Shown here one piece after another: positions 8,160 to 16,424 of a stretch of 25,150 nucleotides of DNA. The DNA lies in the NCBI GenBank assembly GCA_913046825.1, contig CAJWTF010000042.1:1-25150 (forward strand). Direction: 5' to 3'. Source of the DNA: an uncultured Rickettsiales bacterium. Its GTDB lineage: Bacteria > Pseudomonadota > Alphaproteobacteria > UBA8366. A program made the translations under genes and the position numbers. The notes below the pieces were generated by a model. The model was not told where the DNA came from. It searched no databases and saw only the letters and a list, made by a program, of their open reading frames with translations. Position 1 is the first letter of the stretch. Each line of letters starts with the position of its first letter.

Positions 8160-8189
8160 AATATAGGGAGATCATAGGGGGGGGCACAA
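8160..8189 (-). promoter_or_regulatory. candidate ssrA promoter
   Basis: On the reverse strand TTGTGC (8189-8184) and TATATT (8165-8160) are separated by 18 bases, a fair sigma-70 match just upstream of the presumed tmRNA 5' end near 8153. The spacer contains an eight-base C run. Confidence 0.4.
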
Positions 8190-8284
8190 GGGGGAGCTTC
8201 ACGGTTCGTGGAATTGTCGAATTATTCGGTTTTCATGCAGAGTCCTGTTTCACACTCACAGATTGCTGCTATATCCTGCTTCCC

Positions 8285-9079
8285 ATGCAACAATATCTCG
8301 ATCTCCTCCACCGCGTGCGCCAAGACGGCGTTTGGAAAGACGACCGCACGGGGACTGGAACCTATAGCGTCTTCGGCCATCAGATGCGGTTCGACCTGGC
8401 GGACGGATTTCCCATGGTGACAACCAAGAAACTGCACCTGAAATCCATCGTCCACGAACTTCTGTGGTTCCTGAAAGGCGATACCAATATCGCTTATCTA
8501 AAGGAAAACGGTGTTTCCATTTGGAATGAGTGGGCGGACGAGGACGGCGAGTTAGGCCCGGTCTACGGCGCGCAATGGCGCGCTTGGCCGGCACCGGGTG
8601 GCGAGACGATCGATCAGGTCGCGAACGTCTTTCATCAAATCCGGAGCAATCCAGATTCGCGCCGCCTCATCGTCTCGGCCTGGAACCCGGCGGAAGTCGA
8701 TAACATGGCCTTGCCGCCCTGCCATTGTCTGTTCCAATTTTATGTGCTCGAAGGCAAACTTTCCTGCCAACTCTACCAACGCAGCGCCGATATCTTTATC
8801 GGCGTGCCCTTCAATATCGCCTCCTATGCATTGCTGACCATGATGATGGCGCAGGCGACCGGCCTTGAGGTCGGTGAGTTCGTGCACACTCTCGGTGACG
8901 CACATATCTATTCGAACCATATAGCACAGGCGGACGAACAACTGTCCCGTACGCCCTATGCCTTGCCGACCATGGCGATCAATCCGGACGTCACGGATAT
9001 ATTCGGGTTCCACTTTGAGGATTTCACGCTGGAGGGATACCGTTTTCACCCCCACATTCCGGCAGCGGTGGCGGTTTAA
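8285..9079 (+). CDS. thyA: thymidylate synthase
   Basis: A 264-residue ThyA, the same length as the E. coli enzyme. It methylates dUMP to dTMP with methylenetetrahydrofolate, producing dihydrofolate in the cytoplasm. Seen: Arg21 in DDRTGTGT, the Arg126-Arg127 phosphate-binding pair in [11 protein letters not shown], the nucleophile Cys146 in [11 protein letters not shown], Asp169 in [12 protein letters not shown] and Asn177. The C-terminus ends HIPAAVAV. The start is the only one consistent with family length. folA follows 116 bases downstream and encodes the enzyme that recycles the dihydrofolate ThyA makes. A large inverted repeat fills the gap. The divergent tmRNA gene lies upstream. Confidence 0.97.
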   Translation: MQQYLDLLHRVRQDGVWKDDRTGTGTYSVFGHQMRFDLADGFPMVTTKKLHLKSIVHELLWFLKGDTNIAYLKENGVSIWNEWADEDGELGPVYGAQWRAWPAPGGETIDQVANVFHQIRSNPDSRRLIVSAWNPAEVDNMALPPCHCLFQFYVLEGKLSCQLYQRSADIFIGVPFNIASYALLTMMMAQATGLEVGEFVHTLGDAHIYSNHIAQADEQLSRTPYALPTMAINPDVTDIFGFHFEDFTLEGYRFHPHIPAAVAV

Positions 9080-9090
9080 CAGCGAGCGAA

Positions 9091-9176
9091 CGTCGTCTTT
9101 CGACAAGCCTAGGATGACGCTTAGATAAGATTGAAATATACAATTACCGCCATCCTAGGCTTGCCGAAGGACGGCG
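9091..9176. repeat. long inverted repeat (REP-like palindromic element)
   Basis: Left arm 9091-9116 and right arm 9151-9176 are reverse complements over 26 bases with three differences, around a core CATCCTAGGCTTG; the loop is 34 bases and AT-rich. The sequence resembles the dispersed palindromic intergenic repeats built on a CATCCT..GCTTGTCGAAGGA core that are common in proteobacterial genomes (family resemblance from memory). It lies just after the thyA stop and could form a strong RNA hairpin that separates or stabilises the thyA and folA messages. No U tract follows, so a classic terminator is unlikely. Confidence 0.8.
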
Positions 9177-9195
9177 GCCTCACACGGTGCCCCAA

Positions 9196-9681
9196 ATGAT
9201 CCTTACCCTCATCGTCGCCATGTCGAAGAACCGCGTGATCGGGCGCGACGGCGATCTGCCGTGGCGATTGCCGAACGATCTGAAGCATTTCAAACAGGTC
9301 ACTATGGGCAAATCCATCATCATGGGCCGTAAAACGTGGGAGTCCCTATACGTCAAACCTCTGCCCGGCCGCCGCAATATCGTAGTCACCCGCAACGCCA
9401 GCTACTTGGCCGAAGGGGCGGAGATGTCCGATTCGCTGGAAAGTGCCCTCACTCTCGCTGCAGGAGAAGACGAGGCTATGATCATCGGCGGCGCGGAGCT
9501 TTTCGCCGCGGCAATCGACACGTCGGAGCGACTACATCTAACCGAGGTCCACGCGGAAATCGATGGCGACACTTACTTTCCCGATTTCGACCGCTCGCTC
9601 TGGCGGGAAATTTCCCACGAGGCGCACAATGCGGAAGGCGACGCGCCCGCTTATAGTTTTCTACTTTTAGAAAGACGATAG
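9196..9681 (+). CDS. folA: dihydrofolate reductase
   Basis: A 161-residue DHFR that reduces dihydrofolate to tetrahydrofolate with NADPH. Seen: LIVAMSKNRVIGRDGDLPWRLPNDL (residues 5-29) with the catalytic acid Asp28, GKSIIMGRKTWES in the cofactor site, LPGRRNIVVTRN, and IIGGAELFAAAI, followed by YFPDFD. I chose ATG 9196, which places the protein start exactly where family members begin; a GTG three codons upstream (9187) cannot be excluded and neither has a clear ribosome site. It forms a folate/dTMP pair with thyA immediately upstream. Confidence 0.95.
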   Translation: MILTLIVAMSKNRVIGRDGDLPWRLPNDLKHFKQVTMGKSIIMGRKTWESLYVKPLPGRRNIVVTRNASYLAEGAEMSDSLESALTLAAGEDEAMIIGGAELFAAAIDTSERLHLTEVHAEIDGDTYFPDFDRSLWREISHEAHNAEGDAPAYSFLLLERR

Positions 9682-9777
9682 CGCTGCAGTTGGAATAGTT
9701 CCGGGTATGCGAACGCTTGTCGCAGTTGCAGCTGCGCTGGTAGTTTGCCTACACGATCACCATTGTGAGAATGTCCG

Positions 9778-10269
9778 ATGCCTAAACTCTCAGACAGTTT
9801 CGATCCGCAATCCGTCGATTGGCGGCGCATTTCCGACCCGCGCGAGCCGGACTTTAAGATCGACTTCGAATACAGCCTCCTCGGCTACGACCTGCCGAGC
9901 GGACGGCTCGACATGTTGTTGCGCTTCGAAGGCAATGGCGGGCATTGCCGTCGGCACCGACACATCGCCTCGACCGTCACCTTAATATTGGAAGGCGAGC
10001 AACACGTGACCGAGACGCGCCCCGATGGCACCACCGAGACGGTTATCCGCAAGAAGGGCGACTATGCGCTGGCCAGCACCGATGCCCTACCGCATCTGGA
10101 GCGCGGCGGGCCGGATGGTTGCACATTGCTGTTGTCGTTGCAGGCGCCGGACGGGAGATTGTTCGAGTATTTCGACCAAAACATGGAAAGCGCACGCATT
10201 TTGACAATCAAGCAATATGTCGAAAGCTGGAACAAAGAATCTGTCCCGGGTGCCATCGAAGCGGCGTAG
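9778..10269 (+). CDS. cupin-domain protein
   Basis: A 163-residue single-domain cupin, a small beta-barrel that usually binds a divalent metal. Seen: the first cupin motif around GGHCRRHRHIASTVTLILEGEQHV, with His60 and His62 as metal ligands and Glu72-Gly73 closing the motif, and a second motif GDYALASTDALPHLERGG (94-111) with His106 as the likely last ligand. Such proteins range from dioxygenases to sugar isomerases and sensors, so no reaction can be assigned. It is followed 35 bases later by the DDN-type gene on the same strand and may be cotranscribed with it. Confidence 0.75.
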   Translation: MPKLSDSFDPQSVDWRRISDPREPDFKIDFEYSLLGYDLPSGRLDMLLRFEGNGGHCRRHRHIASTVTLILEGEQHVTETRPDGTTETVIRKKGDYALASTDALPHLERGGPDGCTLLLSLQAPDGRLFEYFDQNMESARILTIKQYVESWNKESVPGAIEAA

Positions 10270-10304
10270 ACGGGTAAATTTTAGAATAGAGAGAGGCGAC
10301 AGTC

Positions 10305-10739
10305 ATGGCTGACTACATTCCACCCGCATTGGATTGGGTGCGCGAACAGGTCGAGTTGTACGAAGGTAGCGGCGGCACAGAGGGGACGACTCTTCGCGAT
10401 ACCGGCATGCCCTGCATCATCGTCACGCATACGGGCAACAAGACCGGTGGTATCCGCAAAATCCCGCTGATGCGGGTCCGGATCGACGACAGCTATGTCT
10501 TGATCGGCTCCTATGGTGGCCGCCCGAAAGACCCGGTCTGGGTGCATAACCTGCGGGCCAATCCGGATGTTGAAATTCGCGACAAAACAGAAACCTTCAC
10601 GATGCGCATCCGCGAAATCTCGGACGATGCGGAACGCAAACGTATCTGGGACATCAGCGCGGAAGTTTTCCCGCCTTATAATGACTATCAAGCCAAAGCG
10701 CCGCGCCAAATTCCGGTTTTCCTCGCAGAGCCCGTCTGA
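10305..10739 (+). CDS. DDN-type (deazaflavin-dependent) nitroreductase-family protein
   Basis: A 144-residue protein of the DDN / split-barrel family, whose studied mycobacterial members use coenzyme F420 to reduce nitroimidazoles and quinones. Seen: GNKTGGIRKIPLMRV (44-58), the family's cofactor-phosphate loop pattern, and YGGRPKDPVWVHNLRANPDVEI (70-91), its most conserved block. The N-terminus LDWVREQVELYEGSGGT also fits. GAGAGG sits upstream of ATG 10305. No F420 synthesis gene is in the window, so use of F420 rather than flavin is unproven. Neighbours are a cupin and an arsenite exporter. Confidence 0.85.
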   Translation: MADYIPPALDWVREQVELYEGSGGTEGTTLRDTGMPCIIVTHTGNKTGGIRKIPLMRVRIDDSYVLIGSYGGRPKDPVWVHNLRANPDVEIRDKTETFTMRIREISDDAERKRIWDISAEVFPPYNDYQAKAPRQIPVFLAEPV

Positions 10740-10764
10740 CCTCACGCGACGCCGCCGGTATAAT
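10735..10764 (+). promoter_or_regulatory. candidate promoter for the ACR3 gene
   Basis: A perfect TATAAT at 10759-10764 lies 26 bases before the ACR3 ATG, with a weak -35 candidate TCTGAC at 10735-10740 (spacing 18). It suggests the exporter can be transcribed independently of the upstream gene. Confidence 0.35.
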
Positions 10765-10790
10765 GACCTACACAACGTAATAAACGTCGA

Positions 10791-11870
10791 ATGTACGAAC
10801 AAAATCAGGAAGCGGCCGCACCCGAGGGTGGTATCGGCTTCTTCGAGAAATGGCTATCTGTCTGGGTCGCCCTTTGCATCATGACTGGAATCGCACTTGG
10901 CAGCCTTCTACCCGATCTTTTCGTGTTTCTTGCCGGTCTCAAATTAGCGTCGGTGAATCTCGTCGTCGCCGTCCTCATCTGGGGCATGGTCTACCCGATG
11001 ATGGTGAATGTCGATTTTGCCAGCCTGCGCCATATCGGCGACCGGCCAAAGGGCCTATTGATCACCATTATCGTAAATTGGTTGATTAAACCGTTCACCA
11101 TGGTGGCGCTCGGCATTCTGTTCTTTGAAATGCTGTTCGTCGATTTGATCGCACCCGAAGACGCGCAGCAATATATCGCCGGACTCATCCTGCTGGGCGC
11201 GGCCCCGTGCACGGCCATGGTTTTCGTGTGGTCGCAACTCACGCGCGGAGACCCGACCTACACACTGGTTCAGGTGTCGCTGAACGATGTGATCATGGTC
11301 TTCGCCTTCGCTCCAATTGTGGCGCTCTTGTTAGGGGTCACCAATATTGCGGTGCCATGGGAAACATTGATTCTATCGGTGGGTCTCTATGTCGTCATCC
11401 CGCTGGTCGCGGGCGCCCTCACCCGGAAATGGCTAATCGGACATGCCGCGCAAGGCGAGGACAGCGAAGCGGCGGTCACCCGCTTCACCAGCAGCATCAA
11501 GCCATTCTCGGTCCTAGCGCTGCTGGCGACCGTCGTGCTGCTTTTCGGATTTCAGGGCCATATCATCCTCGACCGACCCGTTCTGATCGCGCTAATCGCC
11601 GTACCTCTGTTGGTCCAGTCTTATGGTATTTTTGTGATTGCCTATGGCGCCGCGTATCTATGGCGCGTCCCGTTCAACGTGGCGGCCCCATGCGCTTTAA
11701 TCGGCACATCGAACTTTTTCGAGTTGGCCGTCGCCGTGGCGATCAGCCTGTTCGGATTAAACTCAGGCGCGGCACTGACCACAGTGGTCGGGGTCCTGGT
11801 CGAAGTGCCGGTGATGCTATCGCTCGTCGCTTTCGCCAATCGAACGAGAAGCTATTTCCCGACCGCTTGA
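10791..11870 (+). CDS. acr3: ACR3-family arsenite efflux transporter
   Basis: A 359-residue inner-membrane protein with about ten hydrophobic segments, matching the ACR3 branch of arsenite/antimonite exporters. Seen: [12 protein letters not shown] (65-76) and the family hallmark [16 protein letters not shown] with Cys140, the essential thiolate of the arsenite path. The late [20 protein letters not shown] segment carries the conserved Glu. It pumps As(III) out using the proton motive force. No arsR, arsC or arsH is adjacent, so its regulation is not visible beyond a TATAAT box upstream. Its last 19 bases overlap the end of the convergent monooxygenase gene. Confidence 0.95.
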   Translation: MYEQNQEAAAPEGGIGFFEKWLSVWVALCIMTGIALGSLLPDLFVFLAGLKLASVNLVVAVLIWGMVYPMMVNVDFASLRHIGDRPKGLLITIIVNWLIKPFTMVALGILFFEMLFVDLIAPEDAQQYIAGLILLGAAPCTAMVFVWSQLTRGDPTYTLVQVSLNDVIMVFAFAPIVALLLGVTNIAVPWETLILSVGLYVVIPLVAGALTRKWLIGHAAQGEDSEAAVTRFTSSIKPFSVLALLATVVLLFGFQGHIILDRPVLIALIAVPLLVQSYGIFVIAYGAAYLWRVPFNVAAPCALIGTSNFFELAVAVAISLFGLNSGAALTTVVGVLVEVPVMLSLVAFANRTRSYFPTA

Positions 11871-13738
11871 GGGCGCTCTCCCGCGTCGAATACATAGACG
11901 TCCATCGACGCCTGCGCCTCAGCGCGAAGTTCATGCCATTTCGCCGGACCACCGTAATACGCAAGGCTTCCCGGCTCCGCCTTTCCCTCGCCGTTGTAAT
12001 AGGAGACGCAATCGCGCAACGGGCGGGTTCTGGTATCCACATCCCGGCAATGGGCAGCGTATTCAATCTCGGGCTCCGGCTTGATGTCGATACGTTCGGC
12101 ACCGCGCTCCCGCAGAGTCTCAAGCATCCAGAGAACGTAATCCGTATGGGATTCGATGCCGCGCGTGAAATTGAACTGTCCACCGCCGCCTTGTGGGCCC
12201 GACATGACGAATAAATTGGGAAACCCGTGGCTGTGAATGCCAAGGAATGTCTTGGTCCCTTCCTCCTGCCACTTCTGGCGCAAGGTTCGTCCGTCCTGCC
12301 CGACGATCATCTCGAAGGTCGCCGTCGCCATCCATTGAAAGCCCGTCGCGTAAATCAACACGTCGACCGGGTATTCCACGCCGTCATGAACGACGCCTTT
12401 GGTGTTGATTTCCGCCACCCCGAGCGGCGCCGTATCCACCAACGTGACATGGGGCAGATTGAAGGTCGACAGGAACTCATCATGGAAGGCAGGCCGCTTG
12501 CAGCCGTATGTGTAGTAAGGCTTCAGTGCCCCTGCAGTCTTTGGGTCCTTCACCGTCGCGTCCACGCGCGCACGGATTTGCTCCATAATACGGAAGTTGG
12601 AGTCGAGCTGCTTTTCCATCAGCTCTTCCGGTGTCAACTCCCGCGCATGCGTCTTGCGGACCTTGAAATCAGTCACTTTGCCGGACAGAAAATCATCATT
12701 GCCCTTGAGCGCCGTGCGTCCGGATGAAATCGTTGCCAGTCTTTCGCGCCGCGCACGAGACCAACCGGGTTCTTTCTTCCAAGCTTCGATCTCCTCTTGG
12801 GTCGTCTCTCGTTGATCGCGCACGTCGATGGATGACGGCGTGCGTTGGAACACGTGAAGTTCCTTTACGATCTTAGCCAGTTCCGGCACCGCCTGTACTG
12901 CTGTAGCGCCAGTACCGATAATACCGACGCGTTTGTCCTTCAAGTCGACATTGTAGTCCCAACGAGAGGTATGGAAGGCGTCGCCCTCAAAGGTCTCCAT
13001 GCCCTCGATACGCGCCAGGCGCGGTGTCGTGAGAATGCCGTTGGCGAGCACCACATAGCGCGCCCGCATCTTGTCACCGCGATCCGTCGTCACCGTCCAA
13101 CGTCCGGTATCGTCATCCCACGTCGTCTCCCCGACCGTGGTGTGGAAAAGGCAGTGATCATAGAAGCCGTATTTTTCGGCGATCTTCTGGCAGTATTCCA
13201 GAATTTCAAAACCCGACGCGAACTTCATCGTCGGAAAATACTCCATCTCCTCCAACAGCGGCAGATAGCTGTAAGACTCGACGTCACAGGCGATGCCTGG
13301 ATAACGATTCCAATACCAAGTTCCACCGACATCGCCGCCGCGCTCGCAGAACCGCACGTCCCGAAAGCCCGCTTTCTGCAATTTGTACCAGAGCAAAAGA
13401 CCTGCGAATCCGCCGCCCACGACCAAGACTTCACACTCATCCGTCAATGCGTCCCGTTCAACGGGCGGATCAGAGTAGACGTCTTCAAGATATTTAGAGA
13501 ACTCGCCTTCCATCGACATATAGTCAGCGGCGCCCTCGCGCGTCTCTTTAAACGCGCGGTATTTCGCTTGCTCCTCGGCATCGAACACAGCGCCTGCCGG
13601 TGCCGGTGGCAACGTCTTCATGGCCTCGTCATCGATGACCGAGTAACCCTTCCCCGCAATCTTATCCGTCGCCTTGGCGGCGCGCGTGTTGAAAAGTTTC
13701 AGGCCAGTCTCGGGGTCGATACGAATCGGCGGTTTCAT
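11852..13738 (-). CDS. flavin-containing Baeyer-Villiger monooxygenase (type I)
   Basis: A 628-residue FAD- and NADPH-dependent monooxygenase that inserts oxygen next to a ketone to form an ester or lactone. Seen: an N-terminal extension of about 100 residues, the FAD motif VVGGGFAG (106-113), [15 protein letters not shown] (138-152), the BVMO fingerprint F-x-G-x3-H-x3-W-D at 250-261 ([12 protein letters not shown]), the NADPH motif GTGATA at 275-280, and YATGF in the C-terminal part. The long N-terminal extension is like that of larger BVMOs such as cyclopentadecanone or steroid monooxygenases. Neighbouring SDRs upstream and a lactonase-like gene suggest a ketone-to-lactone catabolic step (inference). 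Substrate not readable. Confidence 0.95.
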   Translation of the reverse strand: MKPPIRIDPETGLKLFNTRAAKATDKIAGKGYSVIDDEAMKTLPPAPAGAVFDAEEQAKYRAFKETREGAADYMSMEGEFSKYLEDVYSDPPVERDALTDECEVLVVGGGFAGLLLWYKLQKAGFRDVRFCERGGDVGGTWYWNRYPGIACDVESYSYLPLLEEMEYFPTMKFASGFEILEYCQKIAEKYGFYDHCLFHTTVGETTWDDDTGRWTVTTDRGDKMRARYVVLANGILTTPRLARIEGMETFEGDAFHTSRWDYNVDLKDKRVGIIGTGATAVQAVPELAKIVKELHVFQRTPSSIDVRDQRETTQEEIEAWKKEPGWSRARRERLATISSGRTALKGNDDFLSGKVTDFKVRKTHARELTPEELMEKQLDSNFRIMEQIRARVDATVKDPKTAGALKPYYTYGCKRPAFHDEFLSTFNLPHVTLVDTAPLGVAEINTKGVVHDGVEYPVDVLIYATGFQWMATATFEMIVGQDGRTLRQKWQEEGTKTFLGIHSHGFPNLFVMSGPQGGGGQFNFTRGIESHTDYVLWMLETLRERGAERIDIKPEPEIEYAAHCRDVDTRTRPLRDCVSYYNGEGKAEPGSLAYYGGPAKWHELRAEAQASMDVYVFDAGERPQAVGK

Positions 13739-13820
13739 ATGGTGTGTACTCTATAATGACAGAATGTAGGTAGTAAAAATAAGGAAAAGCGCGGTCGGGT
13801 CCAGAGGGTAAACCAAAAGC

Positions 13821-14600
13821 TTATCGCCCCGGCATCTCGCCCGCGCGCACAAAGGCTGAAATCGACCCGCCGTCCACTTGAATGGTCGAACCGGTGATGA
13901 AATCCGCATCGGACGATGCGAGGAAGACCGCCGCCTTGGCAACATCGTCGGGTTGGCCCCAGCGACCCACTAGATTCTCGTTGTTCCAGGCACTTCCAAC
14001 TTCGGGGTCATCGGCCAAAGCTTGGTTCATCGGCGTCTCTATCATGCCGGGCGCGAGGGCGTTGACCCGGATGTTCTTGTCCGACAGGTCCGCCGCGAGC
14101 GCCTTGGTGAAGGTCAGCAAGCCGCCCTTGGCCGCGCAATATCCAATGCGATTCGGGCGGCCCTGGACGCTGGCAATCGAGCAGGTATTTACGATGTGCC
14201 CGCCACCTGCCGCGATCATCAGCGGCACCAACGCCTTGCAGACGAGAAAGTGCCCGGTGAGGTTCACATCGAGCATGCGCCGCCAATCCTCTTCCGAATG
14301 CTCGAGGAACGGCTTCACGATCCGGCTGCCCGCATTATTGGCGAGCACATCAAGAGTGTCGAAACGCTCAGAAACCACGTCCGCCATCGCGGACACATCG
14401 GAGGACGCACCGATATCGGCGGTCAACGCAAAGGCGTCACCGCCGGATCCATTGATTAAGGATGCGGTTTCCGCCGCGCCGTCGGCGTTAAAGTCCACCA
14501 CCGCGACCGAAGCCCCTTCCGCTGCGAACGCGAGCGCGATTGCCCGTCCGATCCCCATAGCGCCGCCGGTGACGACAGCCTTCTTCCCATCAAGGCGCAT
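13821..14600 (-). CDS. SDR-family oxidoreductase
   Basis: A 259-residue classical short-chain dehydrogenase. Seen: TGGAMGIG near residues 11-18, an Asp after the second strand (VVDFNADG) that favours NAD(H), NNAG, the VNLTGHF Asn, NTCSIAS with the active Ser, and YCAAK with the catalytic Tyr and Lys. PGMIETPM and the end QVDGGSISAF are also typical. ATG 14600 is preceded by AGGAGA at good spacing, so the longer open frame upstream is not used. It is one of two adjacent SDR genes in the same direction as the Baeyer-Villiger monooxygenase; oxidation of an alcohol to the ketone that enzyme uses is a plausible role. Confidence 0.93.
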   Translation of the reverse strand: MRLDGKKAVVTGGAMGIGRAIALAFAAEGASVAVVDFNADGAAETASLINGSGGDAFALTADIGASSDVSAMADVVSERFDTLDVLANNAGSRIVKPFLEHSEEDWRRMLDVNLTGHFLVCKALVPLMIAAGGGHIVNTCSIASVQGRPNRIGYCAAKGGLLTFTKALAADLSDKNIRVNALAPGMIETPMNQALADDPEVGSAWNNENLVGRWGQPDDVAKAAVFLASSDADFITGSTIQVDGGSISAFVRAGEMPGR

Positions 14601-14656
14601 TCGACTTCTCCTCTTTCGTTTCCTGGCTGTAGCAAGAGCGTTTCCGGGAAACGACG

Positions 14657-15457
14657 CTAGGTAACGTTGGCACCACCGTCCACATTCAGTGCCACGCCGG
14701 TGACGAATTTCGATTCTTCGCACGCCAGGAACAGTGCAGCGTAGGCGACATCCCAACCGGTGCCCATCTTCCCGCCGAGCGGCACCTTGGCGTCACGTTC
14801 GGCGGCAATTTCCTCGCGCGGCTTATTCCATTCCCGCGCCCGTGTATCCACCGCCATCGGCGTGTCCATCAATCCCGGCAGGATGACGTTGGCGCGGATA
14901 TTGTACTTCGCGTTGCGCGCCGCGGTCTGTTCGGTTAGCGCGATCACCGCGGACTTGGTCGTCTTGTAGCCGACCCAGGGGTAATTGCTCCACGCCGCCA
15001 TCGAGGAAATATTAACGATAGCGCCGGAGCCCTGCTCCCGCATGATCGGCAGCGCATGTTTTATCGCGTAGACCATGCCGCGCAGATTAACGTTTATCAG
15101 CAGGTCGAAGGCTTCGGTCGTGATGTCCTCGATGGGCGCATCGCCCCCCGCGACGCTGATACCCACATTATTGTGCAGCACGTCGACCGAACCCCAAGCG
15201 TCCTTACACTCCTTAATCGCCGCCGCGACCTGTTCCTCCGACGTCACATCAGCGACCGCCGCCCGCGCGATGTTTCCTTCCTCCGTTATTAGATCGACCG
15301 TCGCCTGCGCCGTCGGCATATCCCGGTCGACCACCAGCACTTTCGCCCCTTCGCGCGCGAACAACATCGCCGTTGCTCGCCCATTCCCAATCGCCGTTGT
15401 GGACCCACCGCTCTGTCCACCACCAATCACTATCGCCGTCTTATTCTCGAGCCGCAT
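14657..15457 (-). CDS. SDR-family oxidoreductase with enlarged glycine-rich loop
   Basis: A 266-residue SDR. The cofactor loop is unusual: the standard TGxxxGIG is replaced by IGGGQSGGSTTAIGNGRATA (residues 11-30), several residues longer, while the rest is regular (VVDRD for NAD preference, NNVG instead of NNAG, NISSMAAW, and YKTTK with catalytic Tyr and Lys, and a VDGGANVT end). A subgroup of SDRs with a GNGRATA-type loop exists, so this is a recognised variant rather than damage. GGAGGA precedes ATG 15457. It lies 56 bases upstream of the next SDR and is divergent from the lactonase-like gene, so the 73-base gap at 15458-15530 should hold promoters for both. Confidence 0.92.
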   Translation of the reverse strand: MRLENKTAIVIGGGQSGGSTTAIGNGRATAMLFAREGAKVLVVDRDMPTAQATVDLITEEGNIARAAVADVTSEEQVAAAIKECKDAWGSVDVLHNNVGISVAGGDAPIEDITTEAFDLLINVNLRGMVYAIKHALPIMREQGSGAIVNISSMAAWSNYPWVGYKTTKSAVIALTEQTAARNAKYNIRANVILPGLMDTPMAVDTRAREWNKPREEIAAERDAKVPLGGKMGTGWDVAYAALFLACEESKFVTGVALNVDGGANVT

Positions 15458-15530
15458 GCTTCCTCCGGGATTTTGTTGTCTCGCGTGCTATCTCATATAG
15501 AACGATACAACGGCTTTGGAGGCGCACGAC

Positions 15531-16373
15531 ATGACCGAACTCACGGTTCTGATAGACGGCATCTACTTTGGGGAAGGTCCGCGCTGGCGGGACGGGTATC
15601 TGTGGCTCTCGGATTTTTACGCACATGAGGTGCTGAAGGTCGACCCGCAGGGCAACCGCTCTCATGTCGCGACCGTGCCGGAACAGCCCTCCGGGCTCGG
15701 TTGGTTGCCGGACGGCTCGATGCTCATCGTCTCCATGAAGAATCGCAAACTTATGCGGTTGGCCGACGGCGATCTATCGGAATACGCCGACTTGTCATCC
15801 ATCGCCAATTGGCACTGCAACGACATGGTGGTGAGCGCCGACGGTTATGCCTATGTCGGCAATTTCGGCTACGACCATTACAACGAGCCCGACGAAGTGC
15901 CCGCCAATCTGGTGCGGGTCGACCCGGACCGCTCGATCCACCTGGCTGACGGCGGATTGCGCTTTCCAAATGGCAGCGTGATCACGCCGGACGGCAAGAC
16001 CCTGGTGGTCGGGGAGACGCGGGGCAATTGCCTGACCGCGTGGGATATCGGCGCCGGGGGCGCTTTGTCGAACCGGCGAATATGGGCCGATCTCGGTGAG
16101 AATTTCCCAGATGGGATATGTCTCGACGCCGACGGTGGTATTTGGGTCGCCGATCCGCGCAAGAACGAAACCATCCGCGTGATGGAAGGTGGTGCTGTTA
16201 CCCATCGCATCTCCACCGGCGATCTCGGCTCCTTCGCCTGCATGCTCGGCGGTGAAGACCGCAAAACTCTCTATATCTGTACCGCACCGGGCTCCGGGCC
16301 GGGGGCCGCCGAAGCGCGCAAAGGGCGGGTTGAGTATTGCCGTGTCGATGTGCCGGGTGCGGGACTACCATAG
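15531..16373 (+). CDS. SMP-30/gluconolactonase-family protein
   Basis: A 280-residue six-bladed beta-propeller of the SMP-30 / gluconolactonase / LRE family, metal-dependent lactone hydrolases. Metal-site residues appear at the expected places: Glu15 in FGEGPRW, Asn147 in RFPNGSVITPDG and Asp194 in NFPDGICLDADGGIWVAD, with Asn97 in NWHCNDMVVSADG for substrate. ATG 15531 follows GGAGG by eight bases; a TTG five codons upstream is not needed. It stands head-to-head with an SDR and near the Baeyer-Villiger enzyme, whose lactone product it might open (inference). A palindrome follows its stop. Confidence 0.93.
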   Translation: MTELTVLIDGIYFGEGPRWRDGYLWLSDFYAHEVLKVDPQGNRSHVATVPEQPSGLGWLPDGSMLIVSMKNRKLMRLADGDLSEYADLSSIANWHCNDMVVSADGYAYVGNFGYDHYNEPDEVPANLVRVDPDRSIHLADGGLRFPNGSVITPDGKTLVVGETRGNCLTAWDIGAGGALSNRRIWADLGENFPDGICLDADGGIWVADPRKNETIRVMEGGAVTHRISTGDLGSFACMLGGEDRKTLYICTAPGSGPGAAEARKGRVEYCRVDVPGAGLP

Positions 16374-16387
16374 AGCCCCCTCATCCT

Positions 16388-16414
16388 AACCCTCTCCGGC
16401 AAGGGGAGAGGGTT
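16388..16414. repeat. short palindrome between convergent genes
   Basis: A ten-base perfect stem (AACCCTCTCC at 16388-16397 with GGAGAGGGTT at 16405-16414) and a seven-base loop lie between the lactonase-like gene and the convergent decarboxylase-like gene. It is preceded by CCCTCATCCT, as in a palindromic intergenic repeat common in proteobacteria. It could act as a bidirectional transcription end or an mRNA-stabilising hairpin; no T run follows on either side. Confidence 0.65.
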
Positions 16415-16424
16415 ACGGAAATCG

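Noticed and set aside
9707..9985. Forward frame starting before the cupin gene
   Set aside because: The first codons look like a signal peptide, but most of the frame overlaps the cupin gene out of frame and has no supporting features.
11207..12214. 335-codon forward frame across the ACR3 and monooxygenase genes
   Set aside because: It is out of frame with ACR3 and antisense to the monooxygenase, both clearly identified, and its Arg/His-rich product has no domain.
12845..13756. 303-codon frame antisense to the monooxygenase
   Set aside because: A shadow of a GC-rich real gene; no recognisable motif and no ribosome site.
13882..14664. 260-codon frame antisense to the SDR at 13821-14600
   Set aside because: Ser/Ala-rich shadow product, opposite a complete SDR with all motifs.
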